DNA of 54,133 nucleotides from Chloroflexota bacterium (GCA_011523515.1 WTGO01000070.1:1-54133), one strand, 5' to 3'; counted from the first letter of the stretch, positions 8,062 to 15,664 are shown. Notes: generated by a model from the letters alone, not told the origin. Program-made: numbers and translations.

Positions 8062-8669
8062 GCCTGACCCTGCGCTACAGCGCGAACATCGCCGGCGACC
8101 TGGCGCTGCTGCCGCGCTTTTATACATTCTTACAGCGCTTGGGCGCGGCGGATGGTCGGGGCGCGCTGCTGCTTGACCTGGGCGGCGCCTGCAGCGGCGA
8201 CGTCTGGCATTGCCGCGCCACCGGCGGGCGCTCGGCGTTGATCGTGCTGGACGGCATGGGCTACCACGCCGCCAATGTCGAGGGCGGGCTGGAGCGGGAA
8301 AACTGCGACAAATTAGCCGGGCAAGTCGCGATGGCGCTGGTGGACGCCTCGCAAGACTGGGCGTACGACGTACCGCCAGTCAGCGACCCCGGCATTGTCG
8401 TCACGCTGCGCCCGCGGGAGCGAGCGGCCCGCCTGCAGATCGCGCTAAAGCCGGCCGCCGAAACGCGCATCGAGGGCAATATATTGCGGCTGCGCCGAGT
8501 GAGCGCCGGGAGTATCGGCGAGGCCGTGGTGGACTTGCGCGGGCGGCCGCAGCTGGTGTCAGCCACCGTGCATACCATGCCGCCGGATACGCCGCCCAAC
8601 CCCAGCATCGCCGGCGCGGTGGAATTCGTCGAGGCGGAAGCGCGCTACTTCGCCAGGCAGGCGCGCTAG
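8046..8669 (+). CDS. Phosphatase-like protein lacking metal ligands
   Basis: A 207-residue protein of uncertain function. The order of elements (YSANIAGDLALLPRFYTFL, then LLLDLGG, then GRSALIVLDGMGYHAANVEG) resembles the N-terminal domain of UshA-type 5'-nucleotidases and other metallophosphatases. However, the Asp and His residues that bind metal in TNDxHG and GNHE motifs are not there. I infer a degenerate, probably non-catalytic relative. The second half contains beta-rich segments. The ATG at 8046 is the only sensible start, and it overlaps the enoyl-CoA hydratase stop. The longer frame upstream is only the shadow of that gene. Any link with acyl-CoA metabolism is by position only. Confidence 0.6.
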   Translation: MEKPLSLTLRYSANIAGDLALLPRFYTFLQRLGAADGRGALLLDLGGACSGDVWHCRATGGRSALIVLDGMGYHAANVEGGLERENCDKLAGQVAMALVDASQDWAYDVPPVSDPGIVVTLRPRERAARLQIALKPAAETRIEGNILRLRRVSAGSIGEAVVDLRGRPQLVSATVHTMPPDTPPNPSIAGAVEFVEAEARYFARQAR

Positions 8670-8680
8670 ACGCGCACGGT

Positions 8681-8709
8681 TTGACAAATTGGGTTATCGC
8701 CAATACACT
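8681..8709 (+). promoter_or_regulatory. Strong sigma-70 type promoter
   Basis: TTGACA (8681-8686) and TACACT (8704-8709) are separated by 17 bases, close to consensus. The pair lies 26 bases before the start of the small coiled-coil gene at 8735. Confidence 0.75.
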
Positions 8710-8734
8710 GCGAGCAACAAAGGGAGATGGCGGC

Positions 8735-8908
8735 ATGGTATTGGACACTACCGAGACCCGGCTCAATCGCGCGGAAAACGATATTGAGACGCTGCGAACT
8801 ACGCAGACCAATATACTGGATCACCTTGACGGCTATTCCAAGACCCTGAACGAAACCCGCGACATTACCGCTTCCCAACGACCTCGACGAAAATATCTTC
8901 CAGGCTAG
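8735..8908 (+). CDS. Small coiled-coil protein, possibly truncated
   Basis: A 57-residue helical protein with a strong promoter and a GGGAG ribosome site, so it is probably expressed. The segment ETLRTTQTNI (about 18-27) matches EALRSTQNTI in the 3448 protein, so they are likely paralogs. Here the helix stops after TLNETRDITASQ. The last residues (RPRRKYLPG) are read from DNA that also encodes the end of the convergent ABC ATPase, with 44 bases of overlap. This suggests a recombination joint near 8860 that cut off the original 3' end. Function unknown. Confidence 0.5.
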   Translation: MVLDTTETRLNRAENDIETLRTTQTNILDHLDGYSKTLNETRDITASQRPRRKYLPG

Positions 8909-9704
8909 CTTCTTGTGAGTGCACGGTCACCAGCAGGCCTTTAGTAACCCAGTCGGCCAGTTGCAGTCGGTCGGCTTCATCTTCCAGTGATAGGGTTGCC
9001 GCACGACCGTCTTTCAATTCAATGCGCACGAGCGATTTGCCGAAATTACGCTTTAAGCTCGCAGGCGAATCTTCCAAAAGGACTCGGCCCCGTTCGATGA
9101 AAGCGACCCGATCACAAAGTTCCTCTGCCTCTTCCATATAATGTGTGGTCAGGAAGACAGTTGTGCCTTCTTCCTTCAGCGTTCTAATCTCGTCGCGAAT
9201 GCCGCGAGCGAAAGAAGGATCCAATCCGCTTGTCGGTTCATCGAGAAAAAGTACACGAGGTCGGTGCAACAACGCACGAGCGATACAGAGCTTCTGCTTC
9301 ATACCAGTGGAAAGAACTTCTACCGGATCCATTGCGCGGTCGCTTAAGCTCATCCATTCAAGTAATTCGTCAATCCGCTGACTGGGCACATCATAGAGTT
9401 CAGCGGCGAAGGCTAGATTTTGTCGGGCGCTCAAACGCGGATAAAGATTGGCAAGCTCAAAGACGACCCCGGCTAGCATTGCCAGCGCCGTCGATTTGTC
9501 TACGACGACCCGGCCCATCACTTTCGCAACACCTGCGGTAGGCTGCAATTGTCCAGTCAGCATTCTGATCGTTGTGGTCTTGCCGGCGCCATTTGAGCCC
9601 AGGAAGCCGAATACTTCGCCTTGCTCAACTGCCAAGTCAAGCTCAGCAACAGCAGACACGTTATCAAATGTCCGCGATAGCTTCACCGTCTCAATCGCTA
9701 GCAA
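8865..9704 (-). CDS. ABC transporter ATP-binding protein, orphan
   Basis: A 279-residue ABC-2 type (drug/Nod-factor export class) ATPase. Walker A is GSNGAGKTTT at about 36-45. The signature is LSTGMKQKL near 136-144, Walker B is RVLFLDEPTSGLDP near 153-166, and the switch His is in LTTHYMEEAEEL. The C-terminal extension (SLEDIFVEVVGKR) is typical of the class. The start appears to be TTG at 9704 with GAGG six bases before. No permease gene lies on either side, so its membrane partner must be elsewhere or lost. Base composition is slightly richer in A and T than its neighbours, and its 3' end overlaps a truncated gene, so it may have arrived by transfer. Confidence 0.88.
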   Translation of the reverse strand: MLAIETVKLSRTFDNVSAVAELDLAVEQGEVFGFLGSNGAGKTTTIRMLTGQLQPTAGVAKVMGRVVVDKSTALAMLAGVVFELANLYPRLSARQNLAFAAELYDVPSQRIDELLEWMSLSDRAMDPVEVLSTGMKQKLCIARALLHRPRVLFLDEPTSGLDPSFARGIRDEIRTLKEEGTTVFLTTHYMEEAEELCDRVAFIERGRVLLEDSPASLKRNFGKSLVRIELKDGRAATLSLEDEADRLQLADWVTKGLLVTVHSQEASLEDIFVEVVGKR

Positions 9705-9757
9705 TTTGGCCTCGATAAACTTTCGTCAACATTAAGAAGAAATCGCCTGCTAAACTC

Positions 9758-9772
9758 CAAGTTTAATACTTG
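9758..9772. promoter_or_regulatory. Perfect inverted repeat CAAGT-N5-ACTTG
   Basis: CAAGT TTAAT ACTTG is a perfect 15-base dyad with an AT-only centre. It lies 54 bases upstream of the ABC ATPase start on the minus strand. The size and position suit an operator for a dimeric repressor such as a GntR or TetR protein, which is inference. Confidence 0.4.
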
Positions 9773-9857
9773 TGGACGGCCAGCGCATTACGATTAGATT
9801 ATGAGCATTCGAGCAGAACATGGATTGCTATGTCTACACGCCGCTGTGGCAAATCAG

Positions 9858-10982
9858 CTACGGCGCGACGCGGTGATTCAGCATCTCGTTGAGCGCGACC
9901 ACCAGCCGGCGCAGCTCCTCTTCCAGGTCGCGGCTGATGCCGTCCTCGATCAGCGCCTCGCGGAAGAGATCGCGCGCCTCGCGCACATTCTCCTGGCCCT
10001 GGCGCAGGCGCTCCAGGCCGGCCCGCACTTGCAGGCGCGCCTCGCTGCTGGCGGCGCTGGTGTAATAGTCGGAGAATTGCCAGCCGTGCTGGGTAGCGAC
10101 CCGCTGCAAGCCGTTGATGAATTCTTGCACTGTCTCGATGCTTTCGGCCGCGCCGCGCTGCAATAACTCGGCGATGCCTTCGCTGAGGCTGGGCTCGACG
10201 CTGAAATCCAGACTGTGAATGTCGGTGTAGCGGGCTTCAACGGCGTCGCGGCTGCTGGGCTGGGGGCGCAGCGAGCCCTTCTGCGGCGACATGCCGGTGA
10301 AGATGGTATAGAGTACGCCGACGCACATATTGTGCACATCTTTGCTGTATTGCTGCGGCGACTGCCTGCGGTCGTCATCCAGCCGGCGCGAGCTGTTGAA
10401 GTCGATGACTTTCAGGTGGATGCCGTCCCAGTAAACGTGCTCCAGTTTATGATCGAGGTAGACGATTTTATTGGCGTGCGCCAGGCTGAGCAGCTCGCTG
10501 AATTGCAGCGCCAGCGCCAGCCCCTCTTCGCTGGGCAAACGCCAGCGGCTGTTGGCGCTGTTGGGTTTCATGAGGTAGAAGAGGCTGTGATGGCGCGGCA
10601 GATTCTCCATCGTTAGATAGGGCCGCCAGCCGGCCGCGGCAAAGCGCGACATCGACTCGATGAATCCGCGCACATCGCTCTGGAACGATGTGATATCGCC
10701 GTCGCGCGGCGCTTCTTCGCGGTCGGAGATGAAACCGCAGTCGTAGAGCTTGACGATATTGGGGCTGTGCCAGAGCCGCGTCAGAATGTCGGCTTCGTTG
10801 CCAAAGGCGCGGTATTCCCAGCGCATCTCGCCATCGCTGTCCAGATGCTCGGGCCGCATGACTTTGAAGGCGACGTGATTGCCGTTGCGCCGGTCCAGCG
10901 CATCCAGCACGCGCGCGTAATGACCAAGGGCGAAGGTATCGATGAAATTGTCCAATTGATACAGTTCAGACAATCGTGGCAT
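9858..10982 (-). CDS. Atypical protein kinase-like protein
   Basis: A 374-residue Hanks-type kinase fold with altered catalytic motifs. The ATP lysine (VAFK, Lys40) and helix-C Glu63 are present. The catalytic loop reads YLDHKLEHVYW instead of HRDxKxxN: Asp177 and Lys179 remain but the metal-binding Asn is His182. The DFG motif is DFN (Asp194-Asn196). A glycine-rich loop is weak (LGHYARV). After the fold, a helical tail (about 300-374) has TPR-like character. There is no membrane segment. The ATG at 10982 is chosen because upstream sequence is low complexity. It is divergent from the secreted TSP3/SH3/WD40 gene. It may be active with unusual metal binding, or a pseudokinase. Confidence 0.75.
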   Translation of the reverse strand: MPRLSELYQLDNFIDTFALGHYARVLDALDRRNGNHVAFKVMRPEHLDSDGEMRWEYRAFGNEADILTRLWHSPNIVKLYDCGFISDREEAPRDGDITSFQSDVRGFIESMSRFAAAGWRPYLTMENLPRHHSLFYLMKPNSANSRWRLPSEEGLALALQFSELLSLAHANKIVYLDHKLEHVYWDGIHLKVIDFNSSRRLDDDRRQSPQQYSKDVHNMCVGVLYTIFTGMSPQKGSLRPQPSSRDAVEARYTDIHSLDFSVEPSLSEGIAELLQRGAAESIETVQEFINGLQRVATQHGWQFSDYYTSAASSEARLQVRAGLERLRQGQENVREARDLFREALIEDGISRDLEEELRRLVVALNEMLNHRVAP

Positions 10983-11123
10983 GTCAAATCCAGCGGACAG
11001 CGGGCGGCGGCTCGCTCTCAATGTAAACCCGCAATCTACCAGTTTTCGCCGCGATGATACAGGGTATGTTTGCGGCGCGGGCGGCTTGGGGAAGCCGCTT
11101 CTGCCGCTCGGGCGCGCATCGGT

Positions 11124-11129
11124 TAAAAT
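11124..11129 (+). promoter_or_regulatory. -10 element TAAAAT before TSP3/WD40 gene
   Basis: TAAAAT in CGGTTAAAATGTG lies 37 bases before the TTG start at 11166. It overlaps the alternative GTG at 11130, which argues against that start. No clear -35 box is visible. Confidence 0.35.
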
Positions 11130-11165
11130 GTGGGTGGATTCGAAGGGCTCAGCGGGAAGGCCACT

Positions 11166-13652
11166 TTGCGGACTATCGCGCATTGCTTATTCGCCGTCTT
11201 TGCGCTCGGCTGTGGGATGATCAGCGCCGGGCAGACGCCGGACATGGTCGACCGGGCGCGCGCCGTTTATCCGCCGCTGCGCGATGCCGGCGCTCCCTCC
11301 GCGACCCTGCTGCCCGGCGTGGAATCGACCGCCTTGGGCTGCGCGCTGCTGGCGGGGCTGGCCCTGCCCGACCCGCTGGATGTGTTTCGTCTCGAGTTTC
11401 CGCTGGCCGATGGCGCCTTCGCTGTGCATGTCTCCGCCGATGGTTCGCTGGCGCAAGCCTGCGACGAGCGCCTGCCCAACCTGGGCGCCGGTACGCAGCT
11501 CGTGGCGCGGGCCAAGGCTGATAGCGACGGCGATGGCCGACCAGACGACAGCGACGACTGCCCCGATATCGCCGGCGCTTCGGTGAATGGCGGCTGCCCG
11601 CGCGTGACCCCGTCCGACCGCGATGGCGATGGCGTGCTGGATAGCGCCGATCGCTGCCCTGAGCAGGCCGGCGCTGCGCTGGCCGATGGCTGCGCCCTGC
11701 TGGCTGACGGCGACGGCGATGGCGTGCCCAATCACCGCGATATCTGCAGCGCCGATTTCGGCCCCTATCGCCGGGACCTGGCGCGCGGCTGCCCGGCTGA
11801 CGGCAGCGGAAGTTCAGCGCGGCGACGCGGCGTATCTGACGTTTGCACTGTCAGCGGCGCAGACATCTTGCTGCGAGCCGGCAGCGATGCCGCGTCTGAT
11901 ATTATCGGCAGCGTCGCGGACGCGGAGAGCCGCGCAATCATCGGCCGCGACGCAGCGGGCGATTGGCTGCAACTGGCGGCGGGCTGGGTTAGTGTCGAGG
12001 GTGCGCTGTTGGCGGGCGCTTGCTACAACATCCCGCTGGTGAATGCCACAGCTGGCGGCGCCACCGGCTGTTTCCTGCGGCCGCTGGACGACTACGTCAA
12101 TGTGCGTGAAGCGCCGGCCGGCGCCGCCGTGACGCGCCTGACCAACGGGACGCCGCAAACGGTGTTGGGCCGCAATTTCGCCGGCGACTGGCTGATGTTC
12201 CGCGCTGGTTGGGTCAGCCGCGAGGCGGTGGCGCTGGCCGGCAGCTGCGAGAGCTTGCCCGCGCTCGATCCGACGCTGGCGGGCAGCGGCGTTATTCACT
12301 TTTGCCCGCCCGGCTACCGCGGCTTCCTGCGTCCTCGCATCGGAATCGGCAGTGGCAAAGCCCGCGTCGTCTCCCAGACGCTGGCCAATCGCTTGCGCGC
12401 GCAGCCGAGTATTGACGCGCGGCAGATCGGCGAGATTGCGCCGCGCCAAACCATCGACGCCATTCTTGATGGGCCAGCTTGCCATGGACCCTGGACCTGG
12501 TGGCAGGTCGAAGTCGACGGGCTGGTCGGCTGGACCGTCGAGAGCGATGTCAATTACAACTATTATTACCTGGAGCCGCTTCCGGGCCCGGCGCCGGTCG
12601 CTGGCTCGCTCAGAACGCCTTCGGATCGTCCGCTTCAAAGTTCCGGCCAGTTGATTCACAGCGGCAATATCGAATCGCTCGATACGGTCGGCGTTTTATC
12701 CATGAGCCAGCCGCATGGCTTGGCCTGGTCGCCGCAGGGGAGCCTGCTGGCCGTGCGCGACGTGGGCGGCGCCGTTTCGCTCTTCCGTTCGGCCGACCTC
12801 AGCAAACCCGAACAGTATTTGGGCCCGGCGAGCGAGACTGTCGCCATGGCCTTCAGCCCGGACGAGCGCTGGCTGGCGCTGGGAGATGATAGCGGCGGCG
12901 TCCGCCTGATAGACTTGGACCGGGACTCACTACCAGAGGGGCTAAGCCATATCGGACAGCTTGAAGGACCGGTTCGCGCCCTGGCCTGGTCGCGCGCGGG
13001 TGACCAGCTGGCGGCGGTCAGCGGCGCCGAGTCGTTAAAGCTGGCGCGCCGCGCCGGGACGCTGCAAGTTTGGAGGATCGACCCGAACACCCCCGAGAAC
13101 AGCAGTCTCGCGCTGCACGAGCGTTTTCCTTACCCCCTCGCGGCCCTGGCCTTCAGCGTAAACGACCGCTGGCTGGCGGTTACTGGCGAATCCAGCAGCG
13201 CCGATCGCGCTGCAGTCTGGGTCTACAATGCCGATTCGCTTGAACTGCAACTGGCGAAGCCCTTAATCCCGCTGGGCGGTCACAGCGCGGTTGTGGCTGC
13301 GCCTGGCGGCAGCCTGGGCGACTTTGTCTACAGCAGCGGCGACAGCCTGTACCAGCTTGATGCAGCCAGTGGCGATGAGCAGCGCTTTTATCATCTGGCC
13401 GGCGGTTTGCTCAAGAATTTCGCGTTTAGTCCGCAGCCGCTGGCCGGGGCCGAAGTTCTGCTGGCGCTGGAGGTTGAAACGCCGGGCGGCGCCGGTGAGC
13501 TGCGGCTGGCCAACGCGCTCAGCCCTTACGGCAACGCAGTGACATTCGATATCGCGCTCAGCGCGCTCGCCTTCAGCCCGGACGGGCGCTGGCTGGCGCT
13601 GGCCGATACGGAGCGCGAACGCGTGCTGGTTCTGGCTGCGTCGGAGAGCTAA
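11166..13652 (+). CDS. Secreted TSP3 / SH3-like / WD40 protein
   Basis: An 828-residue exported protein. A signal peptide is at the start (RTIAHCLFAVFALGCGMISAG). Three calcium-type thrombospondin type 3 repeats follow at about 118-210, with DSDGDGRPDDSDDCPD, DRDGDGVLDSADRCP and DGDGDGVPNHRDIC. Next come two or three bacterial SH3-like modules (about 228-460) with repeated DWL.(L/F).AGWVS motifs. WD40/beta-propeller blades then fill about 498-826, with AFSPDERWLALGD, AFSVNDRWLAVTG and AFSPDGRWLALAD. The TTG at 11166 is preferred because GGGAAGG lies five bases before it. A GTG at 11130 would add 12 residues. No membrane anchor is seen. It probably binds wall or surface material; its divergence from the kinase gene suggests a possible link. 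Confidence 0.8.
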   Translation: MRTIAHCLFAVFALGCGMISAGQTPDMVDRARAVYPPLRDAGAPSATLLPGVESTALGCALLAGLALPDPLDVFRLEFPLADGAFAVHVSADGSLAQACDERLPNLGAGTQLVARAKADSDGDGRPDDSDDCPDIAGASVNGGCPRVTPSDRDGDGVLDSADRCPEQAGAALADGCALLADGDGDGVPNHRDICSADFGPYRRDLARGCPADGSGSSARRRGVSDVCTVSGADILLRAGSDAASDIIGSVADAESRAIIGRDAAGDWLQLAAGWVSVEGALLAGACYNIPLVNATAGGATGCFLRPLDDYVNVREAPAGAAVTRLTNGTPQTVLGRNFAGDWLMFRAGWVSREAVALAGSCESLPALDPTLAGSGVIHFCPPGYRGFLRPRIGIGSGKARVVSQTLANRLRAQPSIDARQIGEIAPRQTIDAILDGPACHGPWTWWQVEVDGLVGWTVESDVNYNYYYLEPLPGPAPVAGSLRTPSDRPLQSSGQLIHSGNIESLDTVGVLSMSQPHGLAWSPQGSLLAVRDVGGAVSLFRSADLSKPEQYLGPASETVAMAFSPDERWLALGDDSGGVRLIDLDRDSLPEGLSHIGQLEGPVRALAWSRAGDQLAAVSGAESLKLARRAGTLQVWRIDPNTPENSSLALHERFPYPLAALAFSVNDRWLAVTGESSSADRAAVWVYNADSLELQLAKPLIPLGGHSAVVAAPGGSLGDFVYSSGDSLYQLDAASGDEQRFYHLAGGLLKNFAFSPQPLAGAEVLLALEVETPGGAGELRLANALSPYGNAVTFDIALSALAFSPDGRWLALADTERERVLVLAASES

Positions 13653-13744
13653 CCGACCGGCAGGCAACGCATACCACAGACTCCTCATGGCATATATACT
13701 GTGGGAAGTATCTTTGACATGCACCGTTACAGGATGGACACTCA

Positions 13745-14581
13745 ATGCCGCAATCACTGACCGTTACCGCAATCAGCGCGCCGGTGCGCGACAAGCCCTT
13801 TGACCTGGTCGCCACGCTGCTCGAAAGCCTTGAGGCTGCCGAGATTTCGCTTGTAGATGGCGATGTGCTGGCGATTTCCAGCAAGTACGCCTCGATCGCC
13901 TGCGGCCGCATCGTCAGCCTGGCCGACATTGCGGCCGGCGCCCGCGCCCAAGACATGGCGCGGCGCTACCACATGGATGCCGCCGTGGCTCAGCTGGCGC
14001 TGGACGAAGCCGAGCATATCTTCGGCGGCATCGAGCTGGGGTTCCTCTTGACCGCAAAAGGCGGCATCATTTCGCCAAACGCCGGCCTGGATCGCTCCAA
14101 TATCCCCAGCGGCCAGGTCGTGATGCTGCCGCAGAAGCCCTTTGAGACAGCCGAGGCGATTCGGCAGGCGCTGCACGGCCGTCTGCGCGCGCGTATCGGC
14201 GTCATCCTCAGCGACAGCTGGCTGATGCCCGGGCGATATGGCACCACCGGCATCGCCATCGCCATGGCCGGCTTCCGGCCGATCAAAGACGAGCGCGGCA
14301 AACTGGACCTCTTCGGCAATCCCATGGCGGTGACGCAGGTGGGCGTGGCTGACTTGCTGGCGGCTTGCGCGCAAGTGGTCATGGGCGAGCGGAACGAGGC
14401 GACGCCCTTCGCCCTCATCCGCGGCGCCGGCGTTGAATTGAGCGATGCCGCTCTGTCCGCCGCCGATGTATCAATACCCTGGCGGCACTGTATCTATGTC
14501 GAGTCGCTGACGTTAGGTTTCGTCCCGGCTGACGAATCGAACACGCGGATGTCAGCGCCGAGGAACGCCAAGAGGAGCTGA
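13745..14581 (+). CDS. cofE: Coenzyme F420-0:L-glutamate ligase
   Basis: A 278-residue enzyme that adds gamma-linked glutamate to F420-0 using GTP. Family motifs are well kept: DGDVLAISSKYASIACGRIV (about 38-57), GGIISPNAGLDRSNIP (about 106-121), and LSDSWLMPGRYGTTGIAIA (about 159-177) followed by KDERGKLDLFGNPM. This implies that the host makes or uses F420, although cofC, cofD and cofGH are not in the window. Bases AGGA lie before the ATG. The family-like sequence ends near LGF; the final 18 residues (ADESNTRMSAPRNAKRS) look like run-on sequence. A decayed copy of its 3' end lies about 270 bases downstream. Confidence 0.92.
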   Translation: MPQSLTVTAISAPVRDKPFDLVATLLESLEAAEISLVDGDVLAISSKYASIACGRIVSLADIAAGARAQDMARRYHMDAAVAQLALDEAEHIFGGIELGFLLTAKGGIISPNAGLDRSNIPSGQVVMLPQKPFETAEAIRQALHGRLRARIGVILSDSWLMPGRYGTTGIAIAMAGFRPIKDERGKLDLFGNPMAVTQVGVADLLAACAQVVMGERNEATPFALIRGAGVELSDAALSAADVSIPWRHCIYVESLTLGFVPADESNTRMSAPRNAKRS

Positions 14582-14795
14582 CCGGTTTCCTGGACTGCTT
14601 GCACTGCAGCGATGAGATGATCGAGGAACAGCGCGCCGCGCTCGAAGCTGAAGATTAGAATGAGCCAAGAACCTGGCTGAAAGCCATCGCGGCGCGGGCG
14701 CGTCACATCCCATGGTCCGCGCCGCATATTGTGCCAGCCTTCAATTCCAATCGCCTGTGACTCGGCGGCGGAAGCCACGTCGCGAAGGCCGAATC
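14582..14795 (+). other. Gap with a start-less acidic reading frame
   Basis: No complete gene is visible. One plus-strand frame, overlapping the end of cofE and stopping at 14658, reads ADVSAEERQEELTGFLDC then EEQRAALEAED. It has GC-rich third positions typical of coding DNA here but no start, because a stop lies just upstream. It may be the end of another broken gene caught between cofE and its damaged copy. Confidence 0.3.
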
Positions 14796-14886
14796 GGGCG
14801 ATGTCGCGCTGTCCGCCGTTGAGGTGTCGATACGGTGACGACACTGTATTGATGTTGGCTCGCCGACGCCTGGCTTGGTCCCCGAA
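14796..14886 (+). pseudogene. Remnant of a second cofE 3' end
   Basis: This stretch aligns without gaps to bases 14440-14530 inside cofE, at roughly three quarters identity by hand count. Read in the matching frame it gives SGDVALSAVEVSI, then R-stop-R where cofE has PWR, then RHCIDVGSP-type sequence. So it keeps the cofE reading frame but carries a nonsense codon and has no start. I read it as the tail of a tandem paralog whose front was deleted. Confidence 0.7.
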
Positions 14887-14992
14887 GGGGCGTCAAAAGC
14901 CCGCTTGAGCCAAGCCCGGATGAGGGCAAAATCGTCCGGCGATTACCTTGTGCAAGTTGGACAGAATCGACCGGAAAATTGACAGGATCTGA

Positions 14993-15021
14993 TTGACATA
15001 CGCCACAGTCTCGCCTAGACT
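14993..15021 (+). promoter_or_regulatory. Near-consensus promoter before SWIM leader
   Basis: TTGACA (14993-14998) and TAGACT (15016-15021) are spaced by 17 bases. Transcription would start near 15028, about 140 bases before the SWIM gene. That leaves a long leader containing a 7-codon frame and a terminator-like hairpin. Confidence 0.7.
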
Positions 15022-15052
15022 CGGCAGTAGGTGAGACAGGACGACGCCAACT

Positions 15053-15076
15053 ATGCAAAACGACAATGTTTCATAG
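15053..15076 (+). other. Seven-codon leader reading frame
   Basis: ATG followed by six codons and TAG encodes MQNDNVS. AGGACG lies before it at a workable distance. It sits between a strong promoter and a terminator-like hairpin, as leader peptides of attenuated genes do. The codons do not show a run of one amino acid, so amino-acid attenuation is not obvious. Confidence 0.3.
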
Positions 15077-15090
15077 GGCAAGGCCAATAG

Positions 15091-15134
15091 ACGCGCGGTG
15101 TGACCGACAAAACCACCCCCGCGTTTTTTCTTTT
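15091..15134 (+). terminator. Intrinsic terminator or attenuator
   Basis: ACGCG (15091-15095) pairs with CGCGT (15120-15124), extended by GG/CC pairs inside the stem. It is followed by TTTTTTCTTTT. It stands between the promoter at 14993 and the SWIM gene start. It could end a small RNA of about 105 bases or regulate read-through into the gene. Confidence 0.55.
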
Positions 15135-15166
15135 AGATACGGCGGCTTATAGGTGAAAGGATCGAG

Positions 15167-15664
15167 ATGGACGCGAGTATGATCAACAAGATTCAAAAAG
15201 CCGGCGAGTACGCCAGCCAACCGGAACGCGCGACTTTCATCAGCCTCGGCGTGGAATTCAACGGCGCCAACAGCAGCCACCGCGTCAGCCTCGATAAGGA
15301 CGGCTGGTCTTGCAGCTGCTCGGGCTTTTCGCGTTACCAAATCTGCCCACATATTATGGCGCTGGAGATCTTGCTCAAACCCCTGCTGAAGCGCCAGCCC
15401 GTGCCCTATGCGCCGGGACAAAATATCGTCAGCGATGTGGAGAAGGCCCATCGCTATTCGCAGGAGCGCGACCGCATTCGCATCGTCGAGTTCGAGTGCC
15501 GCTTCGAGGGTTATAACAAGGATCACCTCGTCACCTACGACCGGGGCGCCTGGACCAGCACCGCCTCGTTCTTCGCGCAACGCGGTGTTTGCAGCCATAC
15601 CATGGCGCTGGAGAAAATCCTCAAGGGTTTCGTTGAGCCGGCGCGCGCGCTGCCGGTGGCCTAG
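15167..15664 (+). CDS. SWIM-type zinc finger protein with duplicated module
   Basis: A 165-residue protein made of two similar halves. The first half carries a complete SWIM-like zinc motif, CSCSGFSRYQICPHIMALE (about 49-67), of the CxCxnCxH form. The second half repeats the frame (YDRGAWTSTASFFAQRGVCSHTMALE) and keeps the distal Cys and His, but the first two cysteines are replaced by Thr-Ser-Thr-type residues. So only one site should bind zinc fully. SWIM domains bind DNA or protein. The start has AAAGGA five bases before it. The leader contains an attenuator-like hairpin. Partners are not evident; the next gene is on the other strand. Confidence 0.75.
   Translation: MDASMINKIQKAGEYASQPERATFISLGVEFNGANSSHRVSLDKDGWSCSCSGFSRYQICPHIMALEILLKPLLKRQPVPYAPGQNIVSDVEKAHRYSQERDRIRIVEFECRFEGYNKDHLVTYDRGAWTSTASFFAQRGVCSHTMALEKILKGFVEPARALPVA

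Noticed and set aside
7261..8127. Minus-strand frame covering the enoyl-CoA hydratase
   Set aside because: Composition is typical of antisense GC-rich codon shadows, and the plus-strand gene has complete catalytic motifs.
14494..14844. Minus-strand frame of 116 codons between cofE and the SWIM gene
   Set aside because: It covers the cofE end and the cofE-like remnant in antisense; third-position GC favours the plus strand.
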